Below, one piece after another: positions 1 through 9,311 of a stretch of DNA of 64,000 bases. Every line of letters begins with the position of its first letter. Within the stretch, counting starts at the first letter, position 1. A program made the position numbers and the translations under genes. The notes under the pieces are model-generated. The model searched no databases and was not told the origin of the DNA. It saw nothing but the letters and a program-made list of their open reading frames with translations. The DNA lies in NCBI GenBank assembly GCA_025499705.1, contig JAFMVE010000004.1, forward strand, positions 154,991 to 218,990, given 5' to 3'. The DNA is from Carboxylicivirga caseinilyticus. Its GTDB lineage: Bacteria > Bacteroidota > Bacteroidia > Bacteroidales > Marinilabiliaceae.

Positions 1-444
1 GATTTCATTATCAGTCCGGGAATATTTGATGATTACAGAAATCACTTTTCAGCTTCTGCAATAACTGATGTAAACACATGTTTGATTAGTATAGATGCTT
101 TTTCGAATGTGTTTCATTCAAATGATCAATTTGCTGAATCAATTCTCAGGCACAATCATCAATTGATGCAAACATTATACAATCAGTTAATTAATCTTTC
201 TCATAAAAAAATGACCGGCAGGGTGGCTGACACCTTATTGTATCTCTCTAATGAGGTGTATGAGTCAAATATCTTTTATACTACACTCTCCAGGCAGGAT
301 ATGGCAGATTTATCAAGTGTATCTAAAGAGAGTCTTATTCGAATTTTAAAAGATTTTAAGGACAGTGGTATCATACTGGTTGAAGGCAATCAATTTAAAA
401 TTCAAGCTACTACTACACTCCAGAAAATTAGTCAGGCTGGTTAA
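1..444 (+). CDS. Crp/Fnr-family transcriptional regulator, 3' part
   Basis: The reading frame is open from base 1, so the gene begins outside the window; 147 C-terminal residues are visible. The first ~35 residues look like the end of a cyclic-nucleotide-binding jelly roll (SPGIFDDY followed by a cysteine-containing strand). A long helix follows, and then a winged-helix DNA-binding domain with TTLSRQDMADLSSVSKESLIR as its core, typical of Crp/Fnr proteins. The TAA stop is only 4 bases before the next ATG, so it is probably cotranscribed with the UbiA-like gene. Its ligand cannot be judged because the sensor domain is mostly missing. Confidence 0.85.
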   Translation, partial: DFIISPGIFDDYRNHFSASAITDVNTCLISIDAFSNVFHSNDQFAESILRHNHQLMQTLYNQLINLSHKKMTGRVADTLLYLSNEVYESNIFYTTLSRQDMADLSSVSKESLIRILKDFKDSGIILVEGNQFKIQATTTLQKISQAG

Positions 445-448
445 ATGA

Positions 449-1297
449 ATGGATAAACAATCTCAAATAATTTACAAGTTATTATCCAATATTTCTAATG
501 CGCTAATCTACTCTAATCTTTGGGTGGCATTATCAGCTGGATCAATAACGATATTTATTTTCGTAATCAACAACATAGCAATTAACTATGAAATAGTTAT
601 TATAAATATTAGTCTTACATTTTTATCATACAATTACATTTACACGGTTGGGAACAGAACTAATCCAGAGAAGATGGAAGATCATCGTAAAAGATGGATG
701 GACAAAAACCTCATCCCAGCAATTATCCTAAACATTCTAGCTGTAGTTTATATATCGATTCAATTATTTTCTTTAAACAAGATTCAATGGATAATTATTT
801 TGGTACTATCCTCCTTGTCAATTCTTTACCTTTTACCCAACAAAAACCATATTGGACTACGATGGTTACCCGGTTTAAAAATTGTTACTATTTCGGTAAG
901 TTGGGCAATTCTTATAATTCCTTTTGGTTTTTATTCTGAGTTACCAACCTCAGCACTAATTATTCAGAGCATTCTTGTATTTTTATTCGTAATTGCACTG
1001 ACAATACCTTTTGATTTAAGAGATTTACATAATGATTCTATAGATCTAAAAACATTGCCCCAGATAATAGGTTCGAAGAATGCAGTTAGACTTTCTCAAC
1101 TTATTTTCATAATAATTGGAACTCTGATTATACTAGATTCTAATGAATTACAAAACAAAATAATTCATTTACTCTTTACCGTTATTAGTTTATTACTCGT
1201 TGAAAAATCGAACAATCGGAAAATAAACTATTATAATTTCTGGATAGAAGGCATACCATTCTTTTGGTTGTCGGTTATATTCATCCTTGGCAAATAA
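449..1297 (+). CDS. UbiA-like polytopic membrane protein
   Basis: This 282-aa protein is almost entirely hydrophobic, with about eight or nine predicted membrane segments. The cytoplasmic loop around residues 185-200 (DLRDLHNDSID followed by TLPQIIGS) matches the second aspartate-rich motif and following helix of UbiA-type prenyltransferases. The first aspartate motif (normally NDxxDxxxD) is not recognisable. Its expected place, near residues 64-80, holds a charged loop with NRTNPEKMEDHRKRW. The protein is therefore UbiA-like in fold, but prenyltransferase activity is uncertain. It follows the Crp/Fnr gene by 4 bases, which suggests a shared transcript. The substrate is unknown. Confidence 0.7.
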   Translation: MDKQSQIIYKLLSNISNALIYSNLWVALSAGSITIFIFVINNIAINYEIVIINISLTFLSYNYIYTVGNRTNPEKMEDHRKRWMDKNLIPAIILNILAVVYISIQLFSLNKIQWIIILVLSSLSILYLLPNKNHIGLRWLPGLKIVTISVSWAILIIPFGFYSELPTSALIIQSILVFLFVIALTIPFDLRDLHNDSIDLKTLPQIIGSKNAVRLSQLIFIIIGTLIILDSNELQNKIIHLLFTVISLLLVEKSNNRKINYYNFWIEGIPFFWLSVIFILGK

Positions 1298-1301
1298 AAA
1301 A

Positions 1302-1321
1302 GACCGCCTTTAAGGACGGTC
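1302..1321. terminator. Bidirectional hairpin terminator
   Basis: GACCG...CGGTC stem extended by CCTT/AAGG with one bulged A. It has A-rich sequence on the left and T-rich sequence on the right, and lies between the convergent UbiA-like and ald genes. Confidence 0.6.
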
Positions 1322-1349
1322 TCTTAAATTTTATCTGATAAAGTATTTA

Positions 1350-2471
1350 TTAAGCTTGCTCTAAAACCTCTTCTACAGAGCGCAATGGAAGATCAAACGC
1401 TTCAGATACACCTTTATAAACTACATCTCCTTTAATAATATTCAAACCTAGTTTCAGGGCTGAATTTTCTTTACAAGCCTTAACCCATCCCTTATTTGCC
1501 AATTGCATAGCATAAGGTAAAGTAGCATTGGTAAGTGCCAATGTAGATGTAAAAGGAACTGCACCTGGCATATTAGCCACAGTATAGTGAATTACATCAT
1601 CAATGATATAAGTTGGATCATCATGAGTTGTTGGTTTTGATGTCTCAAAACATCCTCCCTGATCGATAGCAACATCAACCAAAACAGTACCCTGACGCAT
1701 TGTTGGTAACATATCGCGGGTAATTAATTTTGGTGCTTTAGCACCAGGAATTAAAACAGCTCCGATAATAAGATCGTTTTCTTTAACTGCTTCACGAATG
1801 CGCATTTCATTACCAACTTGCGTATGAACATTGGCTGGCATTGTATCATCAAGATAACGCAAACGCTCAAGATTCAAATCCATAATGGTTACATCAGCAC
1901 CCATACCTGCTGCAATTTTAGCAGCCTGAGTACCCACAACACCACCTCCGATTACCAAAACACGTGCAGGAGGTACTCCAGGAACTCCACCCATTAAGAT
2001 CCCTCGACCTCTGTAAGTGCGCTCCAAATATTTTGCACCTTCCTGAGTAGCCATTCTTCCTGCCACCTCAGACATTGGAATTAACAAAGGAAGTCTGCGA
2101 TCTGGAGTTTCTACAGTCTCATAACTTAAACAAATAGCCTTTTGCTCAATCATGGCCTTAGTTAAAGCCTCGCAAGATGCAAAATGGAAGTAAGTAAATA
2201 GTAATTGATTCTCTTTAATCAATTTGTATTCCGGCTCAATAGGCTCTTTTACCTTAATAATCATTTCGGCAATAGCATATACCTCTTCAATAGTCGGAAG
2301 AATTTGTGCACCAGCATTCGCATAGTCCTCATCATAAAAATCAGTACCCATACCAGCAGTTGATTGCACATACACAGTATGACCAGCTTTAACAAGCTCC
2401 AACACTCCCGATGGAGTCATTCCCACACGGTTTTCAGCGGGTTTAATTTCTTTCGGAATACCTATTATCAT
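1350..2471 (-). CDS. ald: Alanine dehydrogenase
   Basis: Catalyses NAD-dependent reversible deamination of L-alanine to pyruvate and ammonia in the cytoplasm. The 373-aa length is normal for the family. The N-terminus MIIGIPKEIKPAENRVGMTP is diagnostic of the alanine dehydrogenase/PNT family. The substrate-binding region continues through KVKEP and YFHFA. The Rossmann nucleotide-binding motif VIGGGVVGTQAAK lies at about residues 172-184, and the NMPGAVPFTSTLALTNATLPY segment is near the C-terminus. It is transcribed alone and ends at a shared hairpin terminator. The start is the only good ATG at the conserved N-terminus. Confidence 0.95.
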   Translation of the reverse strand: MIIGIPKEIKPAENRVGMTPSGVLELVKAGHTVYVQSTAGMGTDFYDEDYANAGAQILPTIEEVYAIAEMIIKVKEPIEPEYKLIKENQLLFTYFHFASCEALTKAMIEQKAICLSYETVETPDRRLPLLIPMSEVAGRMATQEGAKYLERTYRGRGILMGGVPGVPPARVLVIGGGVVGTQAAKIAAGMGADVTIMDLNLERLRYLDDTMPANVHTQVGNEMRIREAVKENDLIIGAVLIPGAKAPKLITRDMLPTMRQGTVLVDVAIDQGGCFETSKPTTHDDPTYIIDDVIHYTVANMPGAVPFTSTLALTNATLPYAMQLANKGWVKACKENSALKLGLNIIKGDVVYKGVSEAFDLPLRSVEEVLEQA

Positions 2472-2645
2472 CTCTAAAAAAAGTAGTTGTTAAATTTTAA
2501 TTCATGCACCAAATTACGACACTTATTTTCATATAAATCATGAAAATTATCAACTTTCTGAGATATCTGCACCTAAAACATCTGTTTTAAAGCATAAAAT
2601 AAGGGGGTGCTTTTCGGGATATCCTCTAAATTCAAACTTCAAATG

Positions 2646-3926
2646 CTAGTTTTCAAGCATCATTTTTATAATCTCCTGATCCGTTTCACGCATACCAATG
2701 CTACCTAATCGCCCAACGTTTTTAATGGTATTCTCTACACCTTTTACAACAATACCATCTCCACCATAAAACTGGTGTCCGTTCTTATACATTTCATAGC
2801 CTAAAATACCAGCTTCTACAGCAGAGGCTATCTTGCCTGCACAGGATGGTTTTGCACCATCACACACAATACCGGATACAATTGCCAATCCGTTAACAAT
2901 CGTATGAGCCACTTCTTTATATCTACCCCCTTGCAACCATGCTATTCCGGCACCAGCACCTATACCGGCTGATACAGCTCCACAATAGGCAGAAAGTCTG
3001 CCTATTCCGGTTTTTTGATGAATAGTAACCAAATTAGAAACCAGTAATGCTCGATATAATGCATCCTGACTAACTTTCAGTTCTTTGGCATATTCAATCA
3101 CAGGCACAGAAGCTGTCATCCCCTGATTTCCACTACCCGAAACAATCATAACAGGTAGTTCGCAGCCACTCATACGAGCATCAGATCCGGCAGCAGCAAG
3201 CGCTCTTGCTCTGTTCTTAATACCTTTACCCCAGCCATTTAAAAGAACTTTACCAACATTGGCTCCCCAATTATTTTTAATACCTTCCTGTGCAATTGCA
3301 TAATTCATATTGATCTGACGATCTAATACTTTACTTACATCATCCGGATTAACTGATTCAACAAACATAAGAATACCTTCTACACTCATTTTTGAACGAT
3401 CGGTATTAACAGTCATATTCACTTCATCACAGATACTGTCATACTGAATAACTTCGTTATTTCTTATTATACGTACAATGTTCGTATGGAAATGTGATAT
3501 CTGAACAGAAGCAGAAGAATCTTCGCAGTAAACATTAACAACTATGTCGAATATTTTTCCACTTTTTGAAGCATTTACCGTAATATCGTTTGAAGAGAGA
3601 TACTCCTTTATCTGCTGTTTTTCACTATCACTAACCTTTGAGATGACTTCCAATACTTTGTCTGCTTCTCCGGCAATAATACCAGCTATTGCTGCGGCTT
3701 TTATCCCTTTGAGGTTTCCTGTATTAGGAACCACCACACTTTTTACATTTTTAATGATATTATCACTCGCCTCAATAACAACACGATCCGGGAGTTGTCC
3801 CAGAACCTTTCTGGCCATAGCTGCAGCATAAGCAATAGCAATAGGCTCGGTACATCCCATTGCCGGCATTAACTCTTCGTGCAATATATTGACGTACATT
3901 TTATATTCTTCGTCATATCTATTCAT
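2646..3926 (-). CDS. cyuA: L-cysteine desulfidase / CyuA (UPF0597) family
   Basis: Predicted iron-sulfur enzyme that breaks L-cysteine (possibly also L-serine) into pyruvate, ammonia and sulfide. The frame stays open upstream to 4103, but the ATG at 3926 places GCTEP at the usual distance from the N-terminus and gives 426 aa. Counting from that start, cysteines 25, 315, 355 and 362 have the same spacing pattern (40 and 7 residues between the last three) as the cluster/catalytic cysteines described for methanogen cysteine desulfidase. Other family landmarks are MIVSGSGNQGM and the Gly/Ala-rich stretch AGIGAGAG. A candidate promoter lies inside the rejected N-terminal extension. Monocistronic. 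Confidence 0.88.
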   Translation of the reverse strand: MNRYDEEYKMYVNILHEELMPAMGCTEPIAIAYAAAMARKVLGQLPDRVVIEASDNIIKNVKSVVVPNTGNLKGIKAAAIAGIIAGEADKVLEVISKVSDSEKQQIKEYLSSNDITVNASKSGKIFDIVVNVYCEDSSASVQISHFHTNIVRIIRNNEVIQYDSICDEVNMTVNTDRSKMSVEGILMFVESVNPDDVSKVLDRQINMNYAIAQEGIKNNWGANVGKVLLNGWGKGIKNRARALAAAGSDARMSGCELPVMIVSGSGNQGMTASVPVIEYAKELKVSQDALYRALLVSNLVTIHQKTGIGRLSAYCGAVSAGIGAGAGIAWLQGGRYKEVAHTIVNGLAIVSGIVCDGAKPSCAGKIASAVEAGILGYEMYKNGHQFYGGDGIVVKGVENTIKNVGRLGSIGMRETDQEIIKMMLEN

Positions 3927-3980
3927 TCCCAATCTACTAGTGGTACTACATTTAATTGTTATGAAGCATTTGAAAGCACA

Positions 3981-3988
3981 CAAAAGTA
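3981..3988 (-). promoter_or_regulatory. Candidate -7 element for cyuA
   Basis: Read on the minus strand this is TACTTTTG, matching the Bacteroidota -7 consensus TAnnTTTG, about 55 bases before the chosen cyuA start. No well-spaced -33 TTTG is seen, so this is a weak call. Confidence 0.35.
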
Positions 3989-4090
3989 GGTATCGGCAAA
4001 TATTCAAAATATGACAATCCGCATCTCTAAGTCTGCATTTTATCGAATTAATAATATAATAAAACGTTACATTCGGATACTTAAAATAAA

Positions 4091-4114
4091 AATCGCAGGC
4101 CAAAACCCGCGATT
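4091..4114 (-). terminator. Terminator of the TonB receptor gene
   Basis: AATCGC/GCGATT stem extended by GG/CC with small bulges, followed on the minus strand by a T-rich run. It lies 37 bases past the stop codon of the receptor gene. Confidence 0.6.
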
Positions 4115-4150
4115 AAAATTATTCTAAAATTGTAGAAAACTCTGTCCATC

Positions 4151-6589
4151 TTAAAAACTTAAAGTCAGACGAGCCATATAGTTGGTTCCAGCTTGAGGAT
4201 AATAGCCATCTAAAACATTATGCTCACCTCCATAATAGTATCGGTATACCCAGGCATTAGATTCATACTTTTCATTGAATACATTATTTACTTTAAAGCC
4301 AAAAGTAATATCACCTACACGGTTAATGATAAAATCATAGTTGAATAAAAGGTCGTTTACAAACCAAGCATCAAGCTTACGATCTTCATTGGATGTATTG
4401 TCGATATACTGATCGCTGACATATTTACTAATTAAAGAAATAGTAAGTCCTTTTACAGGCATATAATTAAATTGACTAGCAACTGTTACTTCAGGCGAAA
4501 ATGCAATATCTGTTTTTCCCAGATCTTTTATTTCCTGCCCCCAAGTATCCCAATTATCAACGTATTCGGTAAAGTTTTTTATTTTATTTGTTGATAGACT
4601 CACATTTCCAGTCCAGTTAAAGTTTGAAAAGATTAAGACACCTCCACTTAACTCCACACCAGCACGATAACTATCCGGCACATTTTCCATAATGGGTGCA
4701 CCTACATCATTAATCTGACCCGTTAAAACCAATTGATCTTTGTAATCCATGTAATAGCCATTTAAATTAAAAAAGGCCTTATTGCTGGTGAAAGAATATC
4801 CCAATTCAAAATCAATCAACTGCTCAGGATCAGGTTTCTTATCAACAGGTGCATCCCTTAAATCACTCCTTGTTGGTTCTCGTCTGGTGGTAGCGAAAGA
4901 ACCAAAAAATCTGTGAAAATCATTTAGTTGATAGTTAATACCAAATTTAGGATTTACAAAGTTGAAATTATAAGACTGAGTCAAATCGGCAAAATCGTCA
5001 TGTATACCACTCATATTAAACCTAACATTTCGATATTGAAGATCACCATACAAACTTAACGCTTCAGTTAGGTTGTAATTTAGTTTTGCATATATATTAA
5101 AATCTTTTTTCAAACCATTGTTTCTATACCACTCATGATTTTCAGGAATTCCGTTATTGGTTTCCCACCAAGTAACTTTGCCATAATGATCACCATCGTA
5201 TTCATTATAACCCCCACCAACTAAAAGATGCATATTATCATTCTGATAGTTGGCTGCGAAAGTAGCTCCGTAAAAGTGATTGTCGAGCCACTTTTGTTGT
5301 ATCAGGTCTGATCTTCTTATGGTATCATTAGGCTGCAAAACAATGTAGTCAAAACCTACATTGTAATCACTAAATTTTCTATCGTATTTAAAGGAATCAT
5401 AATAACCTCTACCATATGTATAATGTAAGGCAGCTGTTAAATTAAATAGCTTATTTACTTCATGTGTAAAGTGCAATTGGTAGTGATCTTGCTGATAATT
5501 ATCAGTTTGATTATTGTAAAGATAGCGATTAAAGGTTCTGGCATTTGAATTATATAAATTCTCTGCCTCTTTGTCAGTCCAGCCATCATGAGATATTAAT
5601 TTTTCAATTCCTGCCTGATCATTCTCAAGCTTTACTTTAGGAACTCCATTCCAAGCCTGATAGGTTTCCTCTGTACCTGAAAAATTGATAAACTTGATAG
5701 TTGATTTCTCACCATAATAGCCTCCTGAAAAATAATAAGATTTTAAGTCTGAAGCACCACGATCAATAAAGCCATCGGATTTAATTCGACTCAACCTAAC
5801 ATCAAATGCTAAATTATTTTGAAGTAATCCGGTAGATACCGCAATAGAGTTTTTAATAGTTCCAAACGATCCATAACTGTTATCTATAAGAGCACCTGCT
5901 TTTGTTGCTGAGTTCAGGGTGTTTAAATTTATTGATGCTCCAAATGAAGCTGCCCCGTTAGTACTGGCACCAATACCCCTCTGAACCTGTATTTTATCAA
6001 CTGAAGCCGCAAAATCAGGCATATTGACCCAAAAAACGCCTTGAGATTCAGCATCGTTTAAAGGAATACCATTAACTGTAACATTAATACGGGTCATATC
6101 TGTTCCTCTGATTCTTAGATTGGTATAACCCACACCTGCGCCTGCATCAGAATTCGTTACAACACTTGGCATCTGATCGAGTAAAAACGGTAAATCCTGT
6201 CCGTAATTTGTTTTCTGCAATTCCTCTTTTGATATTTCAGAATAAGCCACCGGATCATTTTTTCCGGCTCTAATTGCCGACACAACAACTTCGCTTGTAA
6301 CAACCACATTAGGCTCTAGAACCACCTGCATGTTTGAACTTGCTATTTGCTCCTTCGTATCATATCCAATAAAAGAGAATACCAGAGTTTGATCTCCGGA
6401 TGGTAAAATATTAATAATGAATTCTCCATTAGCATTACTAATTGTTCCATGATAACTATGCTTTTCAAGCACATTAACACCAATCAGTGGTTTACCGTTT
6501 TCATCTAATACTTTACCCTTAATTTGATTTTGCGCAAAAGCGCCGGAAGACAAAAGTATTGCAATCAATACTAAAAATACATTTTTCAT
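4151..6589 (-). CDS. TonB-dependent outer-membrane receptor, probable thiamin transporter
   Basis: 812 aa. A signal peptide (MKNVFLVLIAILLSSGAFA) is followed by a carboxypeptidase-regulatory-like beta-sandwich (about 20-110, with GKPLIGVNV and GEFIINILPSG) and a plug domain (about 120-230, with LRIRGTDM and NGIPLNDAESQGV). A 22-strand-type barrel ends in an aromatic C-terminal residue (ARLTLSF). The family takes up scarce ligands across the outer membrane using TonB energy. The substrate assignment comes from the 5' leader, which contains a clear TPP riboswitch: thiamin pyrophosphate should switch the gene off, as expected for thiamin import. No inner-membrane thiamin transporter (PnuT) or kinase is next to it. 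The gene is monocistronic. Confidence 0.9.
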   Translation of the reverse strand: MKNVFLVLIAILLSSGAFAQNQIKGKVLDENGKPLIGVNVLEKHSYHGTISNANGEFIINILPSGDQTLVFSFIGYDTKEQIASSNMQVVLEPNVVVTSEVVVSAIRAGKNDPVAYSEISKEELQKTNYGQDLPFLLDQMPSVVTNSDAGAGVGYTNLRIRGTDMTRINVTVNGIPLNDAESQGVFWVNMPDFAASVDKIQVQRGIGASTNGAASFGASINLNTLNSATKAGALIDNSYGSFGTIKNSIAVSTGLLQNNLAFDVRLSRIKSDGFIDRGASDLKSYYFSGGYYGEKSTIKFINFSGTEETYQAWNGVPKVKLENDQAGIEKLISHDGWTDKEAENLYNSNARTFNRYLYNNQTDNYQQDHYQLHFTHEVNKLFNLTAALHYTYGRGYYDSFKYDRKFSDYNVGFDYIVLQPNDTIRRSDLIQQKWLDNHFYGATFAANYQNDNMHLLVGGGYNEYDGDHYGKVTWWETNNGIPENHEWYRNNGLKKDFNIYAKLNYNLTEALSLYGDLQYRNVRFNMSGIHDDFADLTQSYNFNFVNPKFGINYQLNDFHRFFGSFATTRREPTRSDLRDAPVDKKPDPEQLIDFELGYSFTSNKAFFNLNGYYMDYKDQLVLTGQINDVGAPIMENVPDSYRAGVELSGGVLIFSNFNWTGNVSLSTNKIKNFTEYVDNWDTWGQEIKDLGKTDIAFSPEVTVASQFNYMPVKGLTISLISKYVSDQYIDNTSNEDRKLDAWFVNDLLFNYDFIINRVGDITFGFKVNNVFNEKYESNAWVYRYYYGGEHNVLDGYYPQAGTNYMARLTLSF

Positions 6590-6639
6590 CTAAAAGCAGT
6601 TTAAGTTTACAACAAATACCGCAATGAGGATCAAAAGGA

Positions 6640-6719
6640 GATAACTCTTTCCTTGTCGGCATTACCCGGCCAGGTTCGAAGGGTATGATCTCAGCCCGTA
6701 ATATTAAGGCACCCCATTG
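6640..6719 (-). promoter_or_regulatory. TPP (THI-box) riboswitch
   Basis: Read on the minus strand, the leader contains all conserved THI-box blocks in order: GGGGTGCC, then GGGCTGAGA followed by TACCC, then GAACCTGG, then GGGTAATGCCGAC and AAGGAAAGAG. It sits between a good promoter and the TonB receptor start. The boundaries are approximate. Ligand binding would be expected to lower receptor expression. Whether control acts on transcription or translation cannot be decided from the sequence. Confidence 0.95.
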
Positions 6720-6732
6720 TATAAAATCGGTG

Positions 6733-6763
6733 CAAATGTACAACACCATTTACAATTAACAAA
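6733..6763 (-). promoter_or_regulatory. Promoter of the TPP riboswitch / TonB receptor
   Basis: On the minus strand TTTG (6763-6760) is followed after 19 bases by TACATTTG (6740-6733). This is a full match to the Bacteroidota housekeeping promoter, placed so that transcription starts just before the riboswitch. Confidence 0.65.
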
Positions 6764-6829
6764 TATTAATATTCAATTTATTCCTACTAAAGATATTGAC
6801 TTCTAAATGAAGAATACTGAAATAAAAAA

Positions 6830-6851
6830 GCCGAAGAACTAATTCTCCGGC
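6830..6851 (-). terminator. Terminator of the thioredoxin pair
   Basis: GCCG...CGGC stem extended by AGAA/TTCT with minor mismatches, flanked by A and T runs on both sides. It lies 25 bases past the stop of the distal thioredoxin gene. Confidence 0.7.
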
Positions 6852-6876
6852 TTTTCTTGAGACTTATTTGAATTAA

Positions 6877-7365
6877 TTATTTCTCAACTTTAAGAATTTC
6901 CTTGATCATGGTTTCCATATCAGTCTTCGGACGAAATCCCATGGCTGCCTGTGGATCTCCTTCAAGAGGAACAAATACGATTGTGGGTAAACTTCTGATA
7001 CCAAAAGTAGATGCCAATTCTCGTTCCTTATCGGTGTTTATCTTGTAAACCTGAATCTTTCCATCATACTCTTTCTGAAGCTCCTGTAAAACAGGCGACA
7101 ACATTTTGCAAGGTCCACACCAATCAGCATAGAAATCCAAAATAGCAGGTACTTTCCCTTCATATTTCCATGTTTGATTTTTTTCGTAATCAAACACATA
7201 CTGTTTAAACGATTGTGCGTTTAAATGTATTACTCCTCCAGCATCATCCGAGGCACTTGCTGTTGTGGTTTCTATTTCAATGCTACTTTCTTGTGATGTT
7301 AACGCATAAGTAACAGCCGATATTAATAGAATACCAATAATTAATGGATACTTAAATTTTCGCAT
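6877..7365 (-). CDS. Thioredoxin-fold protein with N-terminal export/anchor segment
   Basis: 162 aa. A hydrophobic N-terminal segment (residues 5-23, KYPLIIGILLISAVTYAL) is followed by a linker and a complete thioredoxin domain with YADWCGPCK as the redox centre and the cis-proline region RSLPTIVFVP. The domain closely resembles the product of the gene 26 bases upstream in every block, so the two are paralogues. One copy has been given a signal or anchor, presumably to act on the periplasmic side of the inner membrane. Whether the N-terminus is cleaved is unclear. Confidence 0.88.
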   Translation of the reverse strand: MRKFKYPLIIGILLISAVTYALTSQESSIEIETTTASASDDAGGVIHLNAQSFKQYVFDYEKNQTWKYEGKVPAILDFYADWCGPCKMLSPVLQELQKEYDGKIQVYKINTDKERELASTFGIRSLPTIVFVPLEGDPQAAMGFRPKTDMETMIKEILKVEK

Positions 7366-7391
7366 CTGACTTAAATATTTGTGGTTACTGA

Positions 7392-7751
7392 TTATTTTTC
7401 CACTTTCAAAACTTCTTTGATCGCTCGCTCAAAGGTATCTTTTGGTAAAGCACCCATGGCCATTTGAGGCTGACCTTCTTTAGGCACAAATAGAAGTGAA
7501 GGAATACTTTGAATTCCAAAAGCACCAGCTAACTCACGTTCAGCTTCTGTATCAACTTTGTAAACGTTTAGTTTACCATCGTATTCCGCTGCCAGTTCTT
7601 CCAAAATTGGAGCTACCACTTTACAAGGCCCACACCAATCAGCATAAAAATCAATTAAACAAGGTACTTCACCTTCAAATTTCCATTCCTTATTCTCTGT
7701 ATAATTGAACACTTTAGTTTTAAAAGTGTCGTTTGTCAATTTCTCTAGCAT
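7392..7751 (-). CDS. Thioredoxin
   Basis: 119-aa cytoplasmic thioredoxin with YADWCGPCK at about residues 35-43, the conserved KVDTEAEREL segment and the cis-proline QSIPSLLFVP. It carries a slightly longer N-terminus (about 25 residues before the first strand) than standard TrxA, shared with its neighbour. First gene of a two-gene unit with the anchored paralogue; divergent from cca. Likely reduced by the thioredoxin reductase encoded at 32.6-33.6 kb. Confidence 0.92.
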   Translation of the reverse strand: MLEKLTNDTFKTKVFNYTENKEWKFEGEVPCLIDFYADWCGPCKVVAPILEELAAEYDGKLNVYKVDTEAERELAGAFGIQSIPSLLFVPKEGQPQMAMGALPKDTFERAIKEVLKVEK

Positions 7752-7875
7752 ATTATTAAATTTAAAAATTAAGATATCTATAAATGTCGATATTTCAATA
7801 TCAAGTATTGTGCCAAATTCTGATTCTCTAATATAACGTCAATATGCCATAAAAAGTTGTAATTTTGTCAGCGAT

Positions 7876-9306
7876 ATGACAGAAAATGGCAGAAATAAAA
7901 TTGAAAAACTGTTAAATAACCCGGTTTTTCATACAATTAGAGATATAAGTGATGAGATGGGACTTCGGTCATACGTGATCGGTGGCTTTGTACGCGATAT
8001 TTATTTAAACCGCCCATCAAAAGATATTGATGTTGTTGTAGTTGGCAGCGGAATAGAATTAGCAGAAAAAGTTGCCAGGCGATTAGGTGGGCTACGCTTA
8101 TCGGTATTCAAAAATTTTGGAACCGCCATGCTTAAGTACAGGGATCTGGAAGTTGAATTTGTTGGAGCCCGCAAAGAATCGTATCAAAGGCATTCGAGGA
8201 AGCCCATTGTAGAGAATGGCACATTGGAAGATGATCAAAACCGCAGGGATTTCTCAATTAATGCCCTGGCATTAAGCCTGAATAAAGACTCATACGGAGA
8301 TTTATTAGATCCGTTTGACGGGATGAACGATATGAAAAATGGAATTATCCGTACCCCTCAGGATCCTGACATAACCTTCTCTGATGATCCCTTACGAATG
8401 ATGCGTGCCATCCGTTTTGCCACACAACTTAAGTTTCGAATAGAAGATGCTACTTTTGAAGGAATCAAGAACAATAAAGACCGGATAGAAATTATTTCGG
8501 GCGAACGCATCGCTGATGAGCTGAATAAGATAGTTATGTCGGATAAACCCTCAATCGGCTTTAAACTGCTTGAGATATCTGGTTTATTAGCTATCATATT
8601 CCCTGAACTTCAGGCAATGAAAGGAGTTGACAAAGTAGAAGGAAGGGCCCATAAAGATAATTTTTATCACACACTGGAAGTATTAGATCGTATTGTTCCT
8701 ACAACTGACAATTTGTGGTTGAGATGGTCTGCTATTTTGCATGACATTGCCAAACCTATAACTAAACGATATGACAAAAATCTGGGATGGACCTTTCACA
8801 ATCACAACTTTCTTGGAAGTAAGATGATTCCAAGGATCTTTAAAAGAATGAAATTGCCTTTGAACGAAAAAATGAAGTTTGTTCAGAAAATGGTTGATTT
8901 ACATATGCGCCCGATCATCCTGAGTGAAGACATTGTGTCAGATTCGGCTGTCAGACGTTTGTTATTCGAAGCAGGAGATGACATTGATGAGTTAATGACA
9001 TTATGCGAGGCAGATATCACTTCTAAAAATGAAGAAAAGGTAAAACGCTACATGCGCAATTTTAAAGTCGTTCGTCGAAAGTTAAAAGAAATTGAAGAAA
9101 AAGACAGGGTTCGTAATTTTCAACCTCCTGTTACCGGCGAAGAAATCATGGAAACTTTTGGCATATCACCTTGTAAAGCCATTGGAGATTTAAAAGCCAT
9201 AATAAAAGATGCGATTCTGGATGGTGAAATTGAGAACAATCACGAAGAGGCTTACGCATTAATGCTAAAAAAAGGAAAAGAAATGGGATTAAAGCCAGTA
9301 AAATAG
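7876..9306 (+). CDS. cca: CCA tRNA nucleotidyltransferase with HD domain
   Basis: 476 aa. Class II nucleotidyltransferase core: GGFVRD and the metal-binding KDIDVVV at about residues 34-56, then RRDFSINAL and the [15 protein letters not shown] block that contacts tRNA and nucleotides. A C-terminal HD domain has HDIAKP near residue 295. The enzyme adds or repairs the 3' CCA of tRNAs. This fits the window's own tRNA-Pro gene, which lacks an encoded CCA. The HD domain would give a phosphohydrolase activity. It is followed 5 bases later by a TrmH-type methyltransferase. Confidence 0.92.
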   Translation: MTENGRNKIEKLLNNPVFHTIRDISDEMGLRSYVIGGFVRDIYLNRPSKDIDVVVVGSGIELAEKVARRLGGLRLSVFKNFGTAMLKYRDLEVEFVGARKESYQRHSRKPIVENGTLEDDQNRRDFSINALALSLNKDSYGDLLDPFDGMNDMKNGIIRTPQDPDITFSDDPLRMMRAIRFATQLKFRIEDATFEGIKNNKDRIEIISGERIADELNKIVMSDKPSIGFKLLEISGLLAIIFPELQAMKGVDKVEGRAHKDNFYHTLEVLDRIVPTTDNLWLRWSAILHDIAKPITKRYDKNLGWTFHNHNFLGSKMIPRIFKRMKLPLNEKMKFVQKMVDLHMRPIILSEDIVSDSAVRRLLFEAGDDIDELMTLCEADITSKNEEKVKRYMRNFKVVRRKLKEIEEKDRVRNFQPPVTGEEIMETFGISPCKAIGDLKAIIKDAILDGEIENNHEEAYALMLKKGKEMGLKPVK

Positions 9307-9311
9307 CAACA

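Noticed and set aside
3927..4103. N-terminal extension of the cysteine desulfidase frame
   Set aside because: The added 59 residues match no family sequence, lie over a candidate promoter, and place GCTEP too far from the start.
6519..6749. Minus-strand ORF across the thiamin receptor leader
   Set aside because: It covers the TPP riboswitch and part of the signal peptide in another frame; no protein-like sequence.
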